From contig NZ_BJMK01000001.1 in assembly GCF_006539125.1 (NCBI RefSeq), positions 391,932 to 455,931 of the forward strand: 64,000 bases of DNA, read 5' to 3'. The DNA is from Gluconobacter sphaericus NBRC 12467. Lineage in GTDB: Bacteria; Pseudomonadota; Alphaproteobacteria; Acetobacterales; Acetobacteraceae. The position numbers and the translations under genes are program-made. The notes under the pieces are model-generated. The model had not been told where the DNA came from, did no database searches, and saw only the letters and a list, made by a program, of their open reading frames with translations. This document shows positions 52,515 through 61,557 of the stretch, in pieces. The number at the start of each line of letters is the position of its first letter. The stretch's first letter is position 1.

Positions 52515-53275
52515 GTTTGCGGAATTACGGGGCGGCAGCCAGGGTTGGTCTTGTCGCGGCAGCGGTTGCGTTCGGGCTGTCAGGATGTGGCAAGTCCCAT
52601 GACCGGGGTGCGCTGTGGAAGATTGTGCACAGCCGCTGCGCTTTGGATGCGGAGCACAAACCCTGCACGGTTTACGACGAGAAGAAAGGTTACGCCCTGC
52701 TCAAGGATCATACGGGGCACGGGCAGTATCTTGTCATCCCGACGCAGAAGGTTCCTGGCGTTGAAGATCCCGTTCTGCTGAAGTCGGAAACACCGAACTA
52801 TTTCGCGGAAGCCTGGGGTGAGCGGGCACATGTGGCGCAGGCCTATGGGTTCGAAATTCCGGACGAGCATCTGTCGATGGCGATCAATTCCCGTCCTGGC
52901 CGGACGCAGGATCAGTTGCACATCCATGTGGACTGTCTGACGGCTTATGCCCGCGCCGAACTCGATAAAAACATGATCACAGAAAACTGGTCGTTGGTTT
53001 CGCTGTATGGTCATCCCTATCGGGCGCGGATCGTGGCCTCTCTGGACCCGTCACCGTTCCGGGTGATTTCTGCCGATGACATGTCCATTCACACGCTCGT
53101 CGTGACGCCGGCCAAGCATGGCGGGTTCATCCTGCTCGATGATATGGCGCATGTGTTCGATCACGGGTCGGGCGAGGAGCTTCAGGATCATGACTGCCAT
53201 CTCGATGATCCGCATCACAAGACCATGATCATGGATGGCATGGGCATGGGGGAGCATCCCAACGGCATGATGTAA
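52511..53275 (+). CDS. cdh: CDP-diacylglycerol diphosphatase family lipoprotein (Cdh)
   Basis: A 254-residue exported protein of the Cdh family, which splits CDP-diacylglycerol to phosphatidate and CMP. A lipoprotein signal ends at LSGC (about residue 23-26). Conserved parts are ALWKIVHSRC (about 34-43), IPTQKVPGVEDP (about 76-87), SMAINSRPGRTQDQLHIHVDC (about 117-137; the HIH pair is the histidine-triad-like site). The ATG at 52511 overlaps the ppx stop, which fixes the start; an in-frame ATG at 52493 lies inside ppx. The C-terminus is rich in His and Met (HDCHLDDPHHK... GMGMGEHPNGMM), which might bind metal. Confidence 0.88.
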   Translation: MSLRNYGAAARVGLVAAAVAFGLSGCGKSHDRGALWKIVHSRCALDAEHKPCTVYDEKKGYALLKDHTGHGQYLVIPTQKVPGVEDPVLLKSETPNYFAEAWGERAHVAQAYGFEIPDEHLSMAINSRPGRTQDQLHIHVDCLTAYARAELDKNMITENWSLVSLYGHPYRARIVASLDPSPFRVISADDMSIHTLVVTPAKHGGFILLDDMAHVFDHGSGEELQDHDCHLDDPHHKTMIMDGMGMGEHPNGMM

Positions 53276-53356
53276 AACAACTTTTGGTTGTTCCGGGGTT
53301 TCGGGTATGGCAGTGTTCGATCAATCTCGAACAATCTGCATTCCCGGAGACCGGTC

Positions 53357-54523
53357 TTGAAACTGGCAGCAAAATCGCCACCAAACTGGCCACTGCTGTC
53401 GCTCGCTGTTGGCGCCTTTGCCATCGGCACGACAGAATTTACCCCGATGGGTCTTCTGCCCGTCATCGCCCATGGTCTTCAGGTCAGTGTGCCCAAGGCT
53501 GGTGGTCTGGTGACGGCCTATGCGGTGGGCGTGATGATTGGTGCCCCTGTCATTACGCTGCTGATGGCGCGGTTCCGGCGCAAACTGGCCCTGATTCTGC
53601 TTATGGGTCTGTATGTGGCGGGAAACCTGCTGTCCGCTGTTTCCAACAGCTATGAGCTGCTGTTTGCTGCCCGTGTCCTGACCAGTCTGGCGCATGGGGC
53701 GTTTTTCGGTCTTGGCGCGGTTGAGGCATCGTTGTCTGTGGCACCCTCGCGGCGAGCGAGTGCGGTGGCGTCCATGTTCATGGGGCTCACGATTGCCAAT
53801 ATCATCGGTGTTCCGGCGGCGACGTGGCTGGGGCTGAATTTCGGCTGGCACAGCGCCTTTGCCATAACGGCGACGCTGGGCCTGGTGACCATGCTGGCGG
53901 TGCAGCTTGCGCTTCCGTCCCGTGAGATTGGTCCGACTCCGGAAGTCGGGCGTGAACTGCGGGTTCTGGTGAAGGCCAATGTGCTGCTCGCGCTGCTGAC
54001 GACCGCGATCGGGGCGGGAGCGATGTTCGTGCTCTACACCTATATCGCGCCGATCCTTGAGCATATCACCCATGCCAGCCCGACGGTCATTACCGTGGCG
54101 CTGATGCTTACGGGTGTTGGGTTCTCCATTGGCAATGCTGTGGGGGGACGGAGTGCTGACAAGTCACTGGATGGAAGTCTGTTGGTCTTTTTCCCTATTC
54201 TTGGCGTCATCATGCTGATCTTTCCCTGGATGGCGCAGACCGTTCCGGGCGCGCTGTTTGCATCGCTTCTGTGGGGCGCGTCCACGTTTGCGCTCATGCC
54301 GGCGCTGCAGATGCGGGTGATGCAGGCTGCGCATGATGCGCCGGCGCTGGCGTCGTCCATGAATATCGGCGCGTTCAATCTCGGAAACGCTATTGGCGCG
54401 GCGCTGGGTGGTATCGCGCTGTCGATGGGGTTGGGCTATGGCGGTGTTTCCGTCATTGGCACGGCTCTGGCGTTGGTTGGGGTCGGGCTTGTTCTTCTGT
54501 CACGAAAGGTGGCTCCTCCATGA
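53357..54523 (+). CDS. MFS transporter, DHA1 family (sugar/drug efflux type)
   Basis: A 388-residue exporter with 12 membrane helices. FAIGTTEFTPMGLLPVIAHGL at the N-terminus (about 19-39; shown as family signature in part) and LMARFRRKLALILLMGLYVAGN (about 76-97), GAFFGLGAV, GVPAATWLGLNFGWHSAF (about 152-169) are typical of the AraJ/YdhP-like DHA1 group. I chose the TTG at 53357, with GGAG seven bases before; the frame is open further upstream without a good ribosome site. Substrate unknown. Its stop overlaps the phosphatase start by four bases. Confidence 0.88.
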   Translation: MKLAAKSPPNWPLLSLAVGAFAIGTTEFTPMGLLPVIAHGLQVSVPKAGGLVTAYAVGVMIGAPVITLLMARFRRKLALILLMGLYVAGNLLSAVSNSYELLFAARVLTSLAHGAFFGLGAVEASLSVAPSRRASAVASMFMGLTIANIIGVPAATWLGLNFGWHSAFAITATLGLVTMLAVQLALPSREIGPTPEVGRELRVLVKANVLLALLTTAIGAGAMFVLYTYIAPILEHITHASPTVITVALMLTGVGFSIGNAVGGRSADKSLDGSLLVFFPILGVIMLIFPWMAQTVPGALFASLLWGASTFALMPALQMRVMQAAHDAPALASSMNIGAFNLGNAIGAALGGIALSMGLGYGGVSVIGTALALVGVGLVLLSRKVAPP

Positions 54524-55206
54524 TCCGTTCTCTTCTGCTCGCCACCAGCTTGTTTGTTGGTGGCGTCATGGCGCCTCTGGCAGCCATGGCCGCACAGCCC
54601 GCGAATGTGGGCGATGCCATTCTGGCCGCGAGCGCCTATCACGACAGTGGTGACTATCAGCACGATTTCGATGTTGTTGTTGCACAGGCCCGTCAGTGGA
54701 TTGACGAGACTGCGCCGAAGACGCGTCGCCCCGCCATTGTGCTCGATATCGACGAGACGACGTTGTCCAACTGGGATGAGATCCGGGCTAATGATTTCGG
54801 ATATATCGCGGCTGGTTCCTGCGATGCGCTACCCAAGGGACCATGTGGCGTGGATGCCTGGGAGAAGAGTGGGCGGGCTCCTGCTTTTGCCTCTATGCGG
54901 GCGCTGATCGAGGACGCGCAGGCTCATCATGTCGCGGTATTTTTCGTGACGGGAAGGCATGAGGACGAGCGCGAGGCCACGGAGCGGAACCTGCATCTGG
55001 CGGGAATAGCGCATTGGGACGGACTGTATCTGCGGCCGATGACGTCGCATGGTTATGCTGCGATGTATAAAGCGCCGACCCGTGAGAGGATCGAGCGTAA
55101 GGGCTATACGATCATTGCAAGCCTTGGCGATCAGCCATCCGATCTGAGTGGGGGCTATGCGAAAAAGGGCTTTCTTCTGCCCAATCCATTCTATCGCATT
55201 CCATAA
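54520..55206 (+). CDS. Secreted HAD-type acid phosphatase (class B / e(P4)-like)
   Basis: A 228-residue periplasmic phosphatase of the HAD superfamily. A signal peptide (MIRSLLLATSLFVGGVMAPL...AMAA, about 1-26) is followed by the nucleophile motif LDIDETTLSNWDE (about 74-86; Asp 75 and 77), motif II FVTGRHEDER (about 146-155) and motif III SLGDQPSDLSGGYA (about 203-216). It resembles plant-type/OlpA acid phosphatases and nucleotidases that release phosphate or nucleosides. Coupled to the MFS gene by ATGA, so the exporter and phosphatase are probably made together. Confidence 0.88.
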   Translation: MIRSLLLATSLFVGGVMAPLAAMAAQPANVGDAILAASAYHDSGDYQHDFDVVVAQARQWIDETAPKTRRPAIVLDIDETTLSNWDEIRANDFGYIAAGSCDALPKGPCGVDAWEKSGRAPAFASMRALIEDAQAHHVAVFFVTGRHEDEREATERNLHLAGIAHWDGLYLRPMTSHGYAAMYKAPTRERIERKGYTIIASLGDQPSDLSGGYAKKGFLLPNPFYRIP

Positions 55207-55786
55207 CGTTATGTGATTTTCTAAAATATAAGCCGGTATGCGCCGCACTCAGTTCCTGCATGTCTTCGTGTTGGGCGCTGGGGCGGCGCGGGCTTTGTGG
55301 TCCGGGCCTGAAGGGCGTCTAGAGGCGCAGGCCTGTTAAGTGCGAAGCACAGAGCCTCAGGTGTTCTGTCTCGTCTGGACAGGCAAAGCATCCCCGATTT
55401 CTGAAAATATTGATGGACTGCCCGGGCTTGTTGCGCCCCTCTGGCAACGGGCAAGATCGAAGCCAGAGGCTGCGCCTGCGACCGGCCCGTTTGGTTTCTG
55501 ATTGTCGATCCCTGTGCTGAGGCCATTCGGCGCATCCGATTTCGACAGCATTTCGACATCGCTCCCTGTGATCTGGTGTAACAGCACCAATTCACATTTA
55601 GATGTCACACTCTGCTGGAGTGAGCTGTGCGCGATCCTGGTCGCTGATTCCAACTGGAAGATGCACGGTATGTTACCCGGGGCTGCTCAGATTGAGAAGC
55701 AAGCAGCAGGGGCGTGAAATAACCGCTTATGTCCATTAAGGACTGGATATGGAAAAACCCGGTGCCATGAAGGTACCGGGTTTTTG
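55207..55786. other. Interval of 580 bases with no confident gene
   Basis: Short frames at 55221-55595 (-), 55357-55653 (-) and 55502-55717 (+) overlap one another and none resembles a known family or has a good ribosome site. Composition is more AT-rich near 55570-55700. It may hold degraded sequence. A bidirectional terminator closes the interval. Confidence 0.5.
55753..55785. terminator. Bidirectional terminator
   Basis: ACCCGGT (55757-55763) and ACCGGGT (55775-55781) with A5 before and T5 after; it serves the minus-strand DUF4175 gene that ends at 55787 and could also stop plus-strand transcripts. Confidence 0.85.
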
Positions 55787-58459
55787 TCAGAACGATTTAA
55801 GGAGCCGTTCCAGATAGTCCAGTTCGCTTTGCGGGCGGGTGCGGTCCGAGGCGCGGCGGCGGAGTTCGCGTTCGATGTCGCGGGCGCGGTCACGGGCACT
55901 TTTGTCCGGGATGTGCGCGTCAGAATCTTTGCCCTTGTCGCCTTCGCCCAATTTGCGGCCGAGTGGATCCTGATCCTTCTGATCGTCCTCATCGCCGTCT
56001 TCGTCGCCGGCCTGGGGTTGGTCGCCGTTATCGCCCTGTTTGCCTTTCGCACCATGCTGGGGTTTGCCGGAACCACCTGCGCCACCGGACGGGATGAAGC
56101 TCAGGCTGCCCCCCTGTCCCTTGCCTGATCCACCGGATTTCTGGTTCTGGCGCATCTGCTTTCCGGCCTCGGACAGATCGGCGAGGACTTTCTGCTCGGC
56201 GGTCTGGGCCTCAGCGTCCTTACGGTCAGCGAGTGCTTCACGCGCGGTTTGCATATCCGTTTTCGCCTTGTCGAAGGCTGTAGCGGGTTTGCCGGTCAGA
56301 TCTTTGACGCGGTGGCTCAGGATGTCATTCACGTGCTGTAGTGCGCGTTGCAGGGCATGGTCCGCGCGGCGTCCGTCGGACTGTGCAGCGACCGTGGCGG
56401 GATCGACCGGAGCGGGCGGTTTGGCGTTGGCAGGCTGCTCCATGCCGGGCGGAGGCTGCATGCCGAGTTGACGGAGCAGGTCGGCCGTGGACATCTGGCT
56501 GATATCCGGGCGGCTGCCATCATCGGGGGGAGCTGCGGCCTTCTGGGCTGCGGAGAGGCGGGACTGTGTGTGGTCGAGCAGGGTGGTTTCGCGGTGGACG
56601 AGATCATGCAGAGCCGCGCGCTGGGCACGGGCTTCTGCCTGCGCCTTCATCTGTTCGGCAAGAGCCTTGAGATCCTCGGGGCTGGCCTGACGCATGCGCT
56701 CGGCCATGTCTTCCATCTGTTGGAGGCGCCTGAGGGCTTCGTCGCCATGACCCTGATTGGCTTCGGACTGGAGGCGGCGCATTTCGTCCGAGAACGGATC
56801 GGCCGAGTTGGTGCTGGACTGAGGCATGATGATGCCGCTCTGGGCCGCGCGCGAGAACAGAAGCTGCATCCGACGGTTCAGGGCATCCTTGAGAGCCTGT
56901 GTCCGGCGCTGGAGCTCTTCCTGTTCGGGGAGGGTATGGCCCTTGTCTCCGAGGTCCCGCATGTGGTCGAGCTGCTGCTGCACGCCCTGCTGAGCCGCGC
57001 GGACTTCAGCGGCAGCATCAGCGATTTCAGGTCCGTCGCGACGGAGATCGTCCAGATAAAGCGCCAGTGCCCAGAGTTCGCCGGGTACACGGTCCGCCGA
57101 ACCATCGGGGGCGTCTTTCTGTAGCGAGGCGATCTCAAGGCCGAGGGATGCGAGAATGGCGCGCTCGTCGGTCGTCTGCGTCAGAAGTTTCAGTTCGGCT
57201 GCGGCCTGCGAGGTGCGCTGCTGGCCGAGCATGAGGCGGCGACGCAGGGCGACGAGGGCGCGGGCCAGTGGATCGGTGAATTTGCGGGCAGCGATCTGGA
57301 ATTTGACGATATCGCTGCGGCTTTCGTGGTCTGAAGCACTTTTGGCATGCAGGCGGCCTTCGACTTCCATTCCGGCAAACGGATCGGAGGAAAGGTCCGG
57401 CGTGGCGACGCCTTTTGCGTCCTTGGGTTGTCCGTCGAGCGGGATGGGAACGCGCAGAATGCGGCCCCGGGTCAGGCCGGGAAGGTTGATTTCGGCTTCG
57501 AGGGAGGCGACGCCATAGGCCTGGTGGACGTGCCAGGGCAAGCCGGTGCGCCAGTCGTCTTTCTGCGGGCCGGGTTTGCCGTCCCATGTGACGGTAGGCG
57601 GCAGGTCTGGTTCGACTTTCACATGCCATGAGCCAAGGGTCCGGCCACGGACGACGATACTGATGGTACCGGATTGCTGGAGCGTGCCGTGACTGTTCCA
57701 GCTCTCGGCATCGAGGCGGCTCAGTTCAGGAGAGGCGATCCCGTGCAGGGAGGGTTTTCCATGCGCGCCGGTGATGGTGGCGTTCAGAATGGCACCCTGT
57801 GGAACGTCAAGCGTATTGTGGCCCGTAGCGGAAAGGAAAATCGGCGCACCGGGAGCGTAGGACGGACGGTCGATCCAGGCCTGAAGGGCGGGGAGCGAAA
57901 TGCTGTCGTCATCTACGCCGGGGATCAGCCCTGCGTGAAGACGCGAGGGTGTGTGCGTGCCGCCGAGAATGGCCGCAACCACGATGGCCAATGGAGCGGC
58001 AATGAGTGCAAGCCGTTCGTGCAGGCTGGTTTTGGGGTGGGGAAGGCTAACACGGAGTGTGCCGAGCGAGGCCGTGACGCGCTCGACATGATGGGACCAG
58101 ATAGCGGACTGCTCGCCATTTCCTGCAAAGGCTGGCCGGTCGGTCAGGCTGAGGAGAGGCTGATACGCGAGTTTGGAGTCATGCTCGATTCGGCGGTCGG
58201 CTACGGGAACGCTGACGGGAGGCACATGACGCAGGCCGCTGACGGTTAGCCACAAGGCTGTGCCAAGAACGCCGGCTTCCAGCAGGGTATGCAGCCAGTC
58301 CGGCAGGGACTGGGGAATACGCGCGAGACAGGCCAGAACGTAGAACGCGACCAGAAGCAAGGGCCAGCGCAGGGGCTCCCAGGCACGCTCCCACCAGAGG
58401 ACGCGCTGGGCTTTGCGGCGCAGGGCTTTGAGGTGGAGGGCCGGGTTTGGCTCAGCCAT
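55787..58459 (-). CDS. DUF4175 (TIGR02302) family membrane protein
   Basis: An 890-residue protein of the alphaproteobacterial DUF4175 family. It has two or three membrane helices near the N-terminus (WPLLLVAFYVLACLA about 33-47; LLEAGVLGTALWLTV about 61-75; IAAPLAIVVAAILGG about 153-167), then a large domain, a helical Gln/Glu-rich middle (about 450-650) with the repeated MRRLQSEANQ and MEDMAERMRQASPEDLKALAEQ type segments, and a low-complexity Gly/Lys/Asp tail. Function unknown; membrane-anchored with a coiled-coil extension. Its start overlaps the lysA stop by eight bases, so it is read from the lysA operon. Confidence 0.87.
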   Translation of the reverse strand: MAEPNPALHLKALRRKAQRVLWWERAWEPLRWPLLLVAFYVLACLARIPQSLPDWLHTLLEAGVLGTALWLTVSGLRHVPPVSVPVADRRIEHDSKLAYQPLLSLTDRPAFAGNGEQSAIWSHHVERVTASLGTLRVSLPHPKTSLHERLALIAAPLAIVVAAILGGTHTPSRLHAGLIPGVDDDSISLPALQAWIDRPSYAPGAPIFLSATGHNTLDVPQGAILNATITGAHGKPSLHGIASPELSRLDAESWNSHGTLQQSGTISIVVRGRTLGSWHVKVEPDLPPTVTWDGKPGPQKDDWRTGLPWHVHQAYGVASLEAEINLPGLTRGRILRVPIPLDGQPKDAKGVATPDLSSDPFAGMEVEGRLHAKSASDHESRSDIVKFQIAARKFTDPLARALVALRRRLMLGQQRTSQAAAELKLLTQTTDERAILASLGLEIASLQKDAPDGSADRVPGELWALALYLDDLRRDGPEIADAAAEVRAAQQGVQQQLDHMRDLGDKGHTLPEQEELQRRTQALKDALNRRMQLLFSRAAQSGIIMPQSSTNSADPFSDEMRRLQSEANQGHGDEALRRLQQMEDMAERMRQASPEDLKALAEQMKAQAEARAQRAALHDLVHRETTLLDHTQSRLSAAQKAAAPPDDGSRPDISQMSTADLLRQLGMQPPPGMEQPANAKPPAPVDPATVAAQSDGRRADHALQRALQHVNDILSHRVKDLTGKPATAFDKAKTDMQTAREALADRKDAEAQTAEQKVLADLSEAGKQMRQNQKSGGSGKGQGGSLSFIPSGGAGGSGKPQHGAKGKQGDNGDQPQAGDEDGDEDDQKDQDPLGRKLGEGDKGKDSDAHIPDKSARDRARDIERELRRRASDRTRPQSELDYLERLLKSF

Positions 58460-59804
58460 GATCGTCCTTAGCTGTGAGCCATTTTGGCACGGTTTCGGCA
58501 GCGATCAGGTCCTCAACGCTCTGGCGCTGGCGGATGATCTCCCATTTTCCATTGTCGATCAGGACCTGCACTGCGAATGGGCGGGAATTATAGGTGGAGC
58601 TCATAACTGAGCCGTAAGCGCCTGTATCGAGCAGAGCGGTCAGGTCCCCGCGCTTCGTGTCCGCAGGCAAGGCGCGGTCACGGGCGAAAATGTCGCTGCT
58701 TTCGCAAACCGGGCCGACAATGTCCCAGAGTTTCGTCGGACTGGTCAGGCCCGAGGGGGCAACGGGCATGATGCCGTGCCACGATTCATAAAGGGACGGG
58801 CGGGCGAGATCGTTCATGGCGGCGTCGAGCACGACGAAATCGGGGTTGCCGGCTTTGGTTTCGATCACGCGGGTCAGCAGAAGGCCGGTCGGGGCGGAGA
58901 GCCAGCGGCCGGGTTCGATGCTGAGCCGGACATCGAGATCGCCAAGTGTCTCGGCGATGACGCCTGCGAGCATATCGGGCGAGGGGGCGATTTCGTCACG
59001 ATAGCGGATGCCGAGGCCACCGCCGCAGTCCACGGCTTCGACTGAATGACCGGCTGCGCGGATTTCGCGTACCATGTCGGCCAGTCGGAGATAGCCTTCG
59101 CGGAAAGGGCCGGCCGTGAGCATCTGGCTGCCGAGATGGACGGCGAGGCCGACAAGGCGCACATTCTTCAGGCTGGCGGCTTCACCATACAGGGCGACGG
59201 CGCGGCGGTGCTCGATGCCGAATTTGTCTCCCGCGCGGCCGGTGGAAATCTTGTCATGGGTGTCGGCGTCCACATCCGGATTGACGCGCAGGGCGGCGCG
59301 GGCGACGCGGCCACAGGCGCGGGCAATTTCATCCAGACGGTACAGTTCCTCGACACTCTCGACATTGACCTGTGCGATGTCGTGTTCGACCGCTGCCCGC
59401 AGTTCCGCATCGGATTTGCCGACGCCGGAGAAGACGATGCCTGAAGGCTGGATTCCAGCATGAAGCGCACGCTGCATCTCGCCGCCGCTGACGATGTCCA
59501 CGCCGTAGCCGCACTGGCGCAGGATGATCAGGGTTGCCTGATGATCCTGCGATTTCATGGCGAAATGCATGTTCATCGGCAGGTTCCGGGCCTCGAATGC
59601 GGCGCGCAAGGCTTTTGCGCGGCGTCGAAGCGTTTCGGCGCCTGTGATCCAGCACGGTGTGCCGACGGCTGCTGCGATGACGTGCAGGGGCACGCCTTCG
59701 AACAGCAGGCCGTCCCGTGCGTCCATCTTCAGCGAGGGACGGGTTTCCAGCATGTCGGGGAAAGACGGATCGGTGGCGGGATCGGAGGGAAGTGGTGCAC
59801 TCAT
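58452..59804 (-). CDS. lysA: Diaminopimelate decarboxylase
   Basis: A 450-residue PLP enzyme that decarboxylates meso-diaminopimelate to lysine, the last lysine step. The PLP lysine is in HFAMKSQDH (about 80-88). Conserved parts are GYGVDIVSGGEMQRAL (about 99-114), FSGVGKSDAEL (about 124-134), GLAVHLGSQM (about 206-215), DCGGGLGIRY (about 248-257), EPGRWLSAPTGLLLTRV (about 287-303), and GPVCESSDIFARDR (about 354-367) with the substrate cysteine. The ATG at 59804 begins MSAPLPSDPA; the frame extends upstream with no good start. It is followed by the DUF4175 gene and is divergent from cdd. Confidence 0.96.
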   Translation of the reverse strand: MSAPLPSDPATDPSFPDMLETRPSLKMDARDGLLFEGVPLHVIAAAVGTPCWITGAETLRRRAKALRAAFEARNLPMNMHFAMKSQDHQATLIILRQCGYGVDIVSGGEMQRALHAGIQPSGIVFSGVGKSDAELRAAVEHDIAQVNVESVEELYRLDEIARACGRVARAALRVNPDVDADTHDKISTGRAGDKFGIEHRRAVALYGEAASLKNVRLVGLAVHLGSQMLTAGPFREGYLRLADMVREIRAAGHSVEAVDCGGGLGIRYRDEIAPSPDMLAGVIAETLGDLDVRLSIEPGRWLSAPTGLLLTRVIETKAGNPDFVVLDAAMNDLARPSLYESWHGIMPVAPSGLTSPTKLWDIVGPVCESSDIFARDRALPADTKRGDLTALLDTGAYGSVMSSTYNSRPFAVQVLIDNGKWEIIRQRQSVEDLIAAETVPKWLTAKDDHG

Positions 59805-59872
59805 GATGATGCTACCGTATCGCTCTTGGAAGCATGTTCCAAGCTGAACTCGCAGGGGATAATATCGTCGCC

Positions 59873-60262
59873 ATGATACAGGAACTGATCCGAGAGGCCC
59901 TTGAGGCCCGTTCGCGTGCTTACGCACCTTATTCGCGCTTTCAGGTTGGGGCCGCGTTGCGGTGTGAGGGCGTTGTTCATTCCGGCTGTAATGTTGAGAA
60001 TGCGGCCTATCCGCTGGGAACCTGCGCTGAGGCCGGGGCGGTTGCCGCCATGGTACGGGGCGGCGGACGTCGGATTGAGGAAATCGTGATCGTGGGTGGG
60101 GATGCGCCGTGCACGCCATGTGGGGGCTGCCGGCAGAAATTGCGGGAATTCGGGCTGCCGGAGTTACCGGTTCACATGATCGATACGCAGGGGAATCTGC
60201 TCCTGACCCGGACGCTGGCCGAGCTTCTACCTGACGCATTCGGACCGGATCATCTGGGATGA
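59873..60262 (+). CDS. cdd: Cytidine deaminase
   Basis: A 129-residue small tetrameric cytidine deaminase that converts cytidine and deoxycytidine to uridine compounds. The zinc and catalytic residues are in the segment CNVENAAYPLGTCAEAGAV (Cys and Glu of CAE near 53-55) and in PCTPCGGCRQKLREF (about 83-97). ARSRAYAPYSRFQVGAAL near the N-terminus is typical. The ATG at 59873 gives the normal length; 59834 is a less likely start. Its stop overlaps the protease start (ATGA). Confidence 0.95.
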   Translation: MIQELIREALEARSRAYAPYSRFQVGAALRCEGVVHSGCNVENAAYPLGTCAEAGAVAAMVRGGGRRIEEIVIVGGDAPCTPCGGCRQKLREFGLPELPVHMIDTQGNLLLTRTLAELLPDAFGPDHLG

Positions 60263-60954
60263 AACGCGCCGGGGCGTTGCTGATGCTCTGTCTGTTTGGC
60301 GGTGGGGCGATGGCCGTTCCGACCATTGTATTGCCGGGACTCGGCACAGACAGTCATCGCAGCGTTGTGGATGTGAATACGGCGCCCTGGCGGATTTTGG
60401 GGCGGGTCCAGACGTCTCTTGGTGGACGCTGTACGGGATTTGCCATGGCGCCGACCGTGATGCTGACGGCGGCGCATTGTCTGTGGCTGCCTGCGACCCG
60501 GCATTATATTCAGCCTGCGGATGTTCATGTCCTGATGGGTTATGCGATGGGGCAGTATCGCCTTCATGCGCAGGTGACACGATTTGTTATTGCTCCTGGA
60601 TACGATCCTGCGAACGAAGGTGGGACCGCGTCTGACGATCGGGCTACGCTGGTTCTGGACCGACCAGTGGCCCTGTCAGGGGATCTGGTCCCTTATGGTT
60701 CGGCGCAGATGGGGGCTGCGGCGATGCTGGTTGGATATCCGCAGGATCGGCCTGAAGTTCCGTATGGCGATATTTCCTGTCAGATCAACGGGTTGGCGTT
60801 GAATGGACTGATCCATCATGATTGCTCGGCGACGCGGGGGGATAGCGGCGGTCCGCTGTTTGTGCGTCAGCCTGACGGGAAGTGGGGAATTGTCGGGATC
60901 GATGTGCTGGCGACGGAAGGTCGTGGCGGGTTTGCTGCGCCGCTGCCGCATTGA
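60259..60954 (+). CDS. Secreted trypsin-like serine protease
   Basis: A 231-residue chymotrypsin-fold protease with a signal peptide (MKRAGALLMLCLFGGGAMA, about 1-19). The triad is His in MLTAAHCL (about 75), Asp in SDDRATLVLDRP (about 121-122) and Ser in TRGDSGGPLF (about 196). A Cys pair around the histidine (GRCTGFAMAP and AHC) would form the usual disulphide. It resembles bacterial V8-like/trypsin-like secreted proteases. Being coupled to cdd is odd and probably reflects packing of genes. Target unknown. Confidence 0.88.
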   Translation: MKRAGALLMLCLFGGGAMAVPTIVLPGLGTDSHRSVVDVNTAPWRILGRVQTSLGGRCTGFAMAPTVMLTAAHCLWLPATRHYIQPADVHVLMGYAMGQYRLHAQVTRFVIAPGYDPANEGGTASDDRATLVLDRPVALSGDLVPYGSAQMGAAAMLVGYPQDRPEVPYGDISCQINGLALNGLIHHDCSATRGDSGGPLFVRQPDGKWGIVGIDVLATEGRGGFAAPLPH

Positions 60955-61069
60955 GTTTATCGGGTTCCCATGCATCAGGTGCACGTCAGAAAAAATTCAC
61001 ACATGCAAACATGAGCCCCGTCGTGGCGTTGCACAGGGCAGGGCGCCCGATTGGGTGTTGCAGGCTTTT

Positions 61070-61088
61070 CAATCACGGAAGGTGATTG
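61070..61088 (+). promoter_or_regulatory. Hairpin presenting the ribosome site of the receiver gene
   Basis: CAATCAC (61070-61076) and GTGATTG (61082-61088) are exact complements; the five-base loop GGAAG (61077-61081) is the Shine-Dalgarno sequence of the gene that starts three bases later. It could slow or regulate translation. Confidence 0.5.
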
Positions 61089-61090
61089 CC

Positions 61091-61525
61091 ATGTATGTCA
61101 TGTCCACGAAGGAGGCTTCGTCGCGAGCAGCTCCGAAAGGAGGATTTGGTGGGGACGTCAAAAGGGTCAACAGAAAGCATGTTCTCGTTGTTGAGGATCA
61201 GGCGCTTCTGCGCTTTCTTGCAGCGGATATGTTGGAAGAGGCGGGTTATGAGGTCTCTCTCGCGGCTGATGCCGACGAGGCTCTTCAGGTACTGGCCCGA
61301 AATCCGGATATTGGCACCATTTTTTCAGACGTAAATATGCCTGGCGATATGGACGGCGTGGCGCTTGCCTGCCTGATCCGTGAGCATCGCCCGGAAATCG
61401 GACTGGTTTTGACGTCGGGGACGCGGGTTCAGGATCTGGGACAACTGCCGGGCGGCACGATGTTCCTGTCCAAGCCGTATGAATGGGACGAAGTCTATCG
61501 CTGTCTTGAGCAGCTGAAACACTAA
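61091..61525 (+). CDS. Stand-alone response regulator receiver protein
   Basis: A 144-residue protein consisting of a receiver domain only (about 28-142) after a short Ser/Ala/Lys-rich leader. HVLVVEDQALLRFLAADMLEEAGYEV gives the first acidic pair (VVEDQ, about 31-35), the phosphorylatable Asp is in FSDVNMPGDMDGV (Asp about 79), the Thr/Ser is in LTSGTR (about 108) and the Lys in FLSKPY (about 125). It has no output domain, as in CheY/CpdR/DivK types, so it works by binding partners. The ATG at 61091 follows GGAAGG; a second ATG is at 61100. No kinase gene is near. Confidence 0.9.
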   Translation: MYVMSTKEASSRAAPKGGFGGDVKRVNRKHVLVVEDQALLRFLAADMLEEAGYEVSLAADADEALQVLARNPDIGTIFSDVNMPGDMDGVALACLIREHRPEIGLVLTSGTRVQDLGQLPGGTMFLSKPYEWDEVYRCLEQLKH

Positions 61526-61557
61526 TGCGCTTCTAAATTATAAAGGGAAAAGCAATG

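Noticed and set aside
55357..55653. Minus-strand frame of 98 codons as a transposase or regulator fragment
   Set aside because: No transposase motif, no terminal inverted repeats and no target duplication were found.
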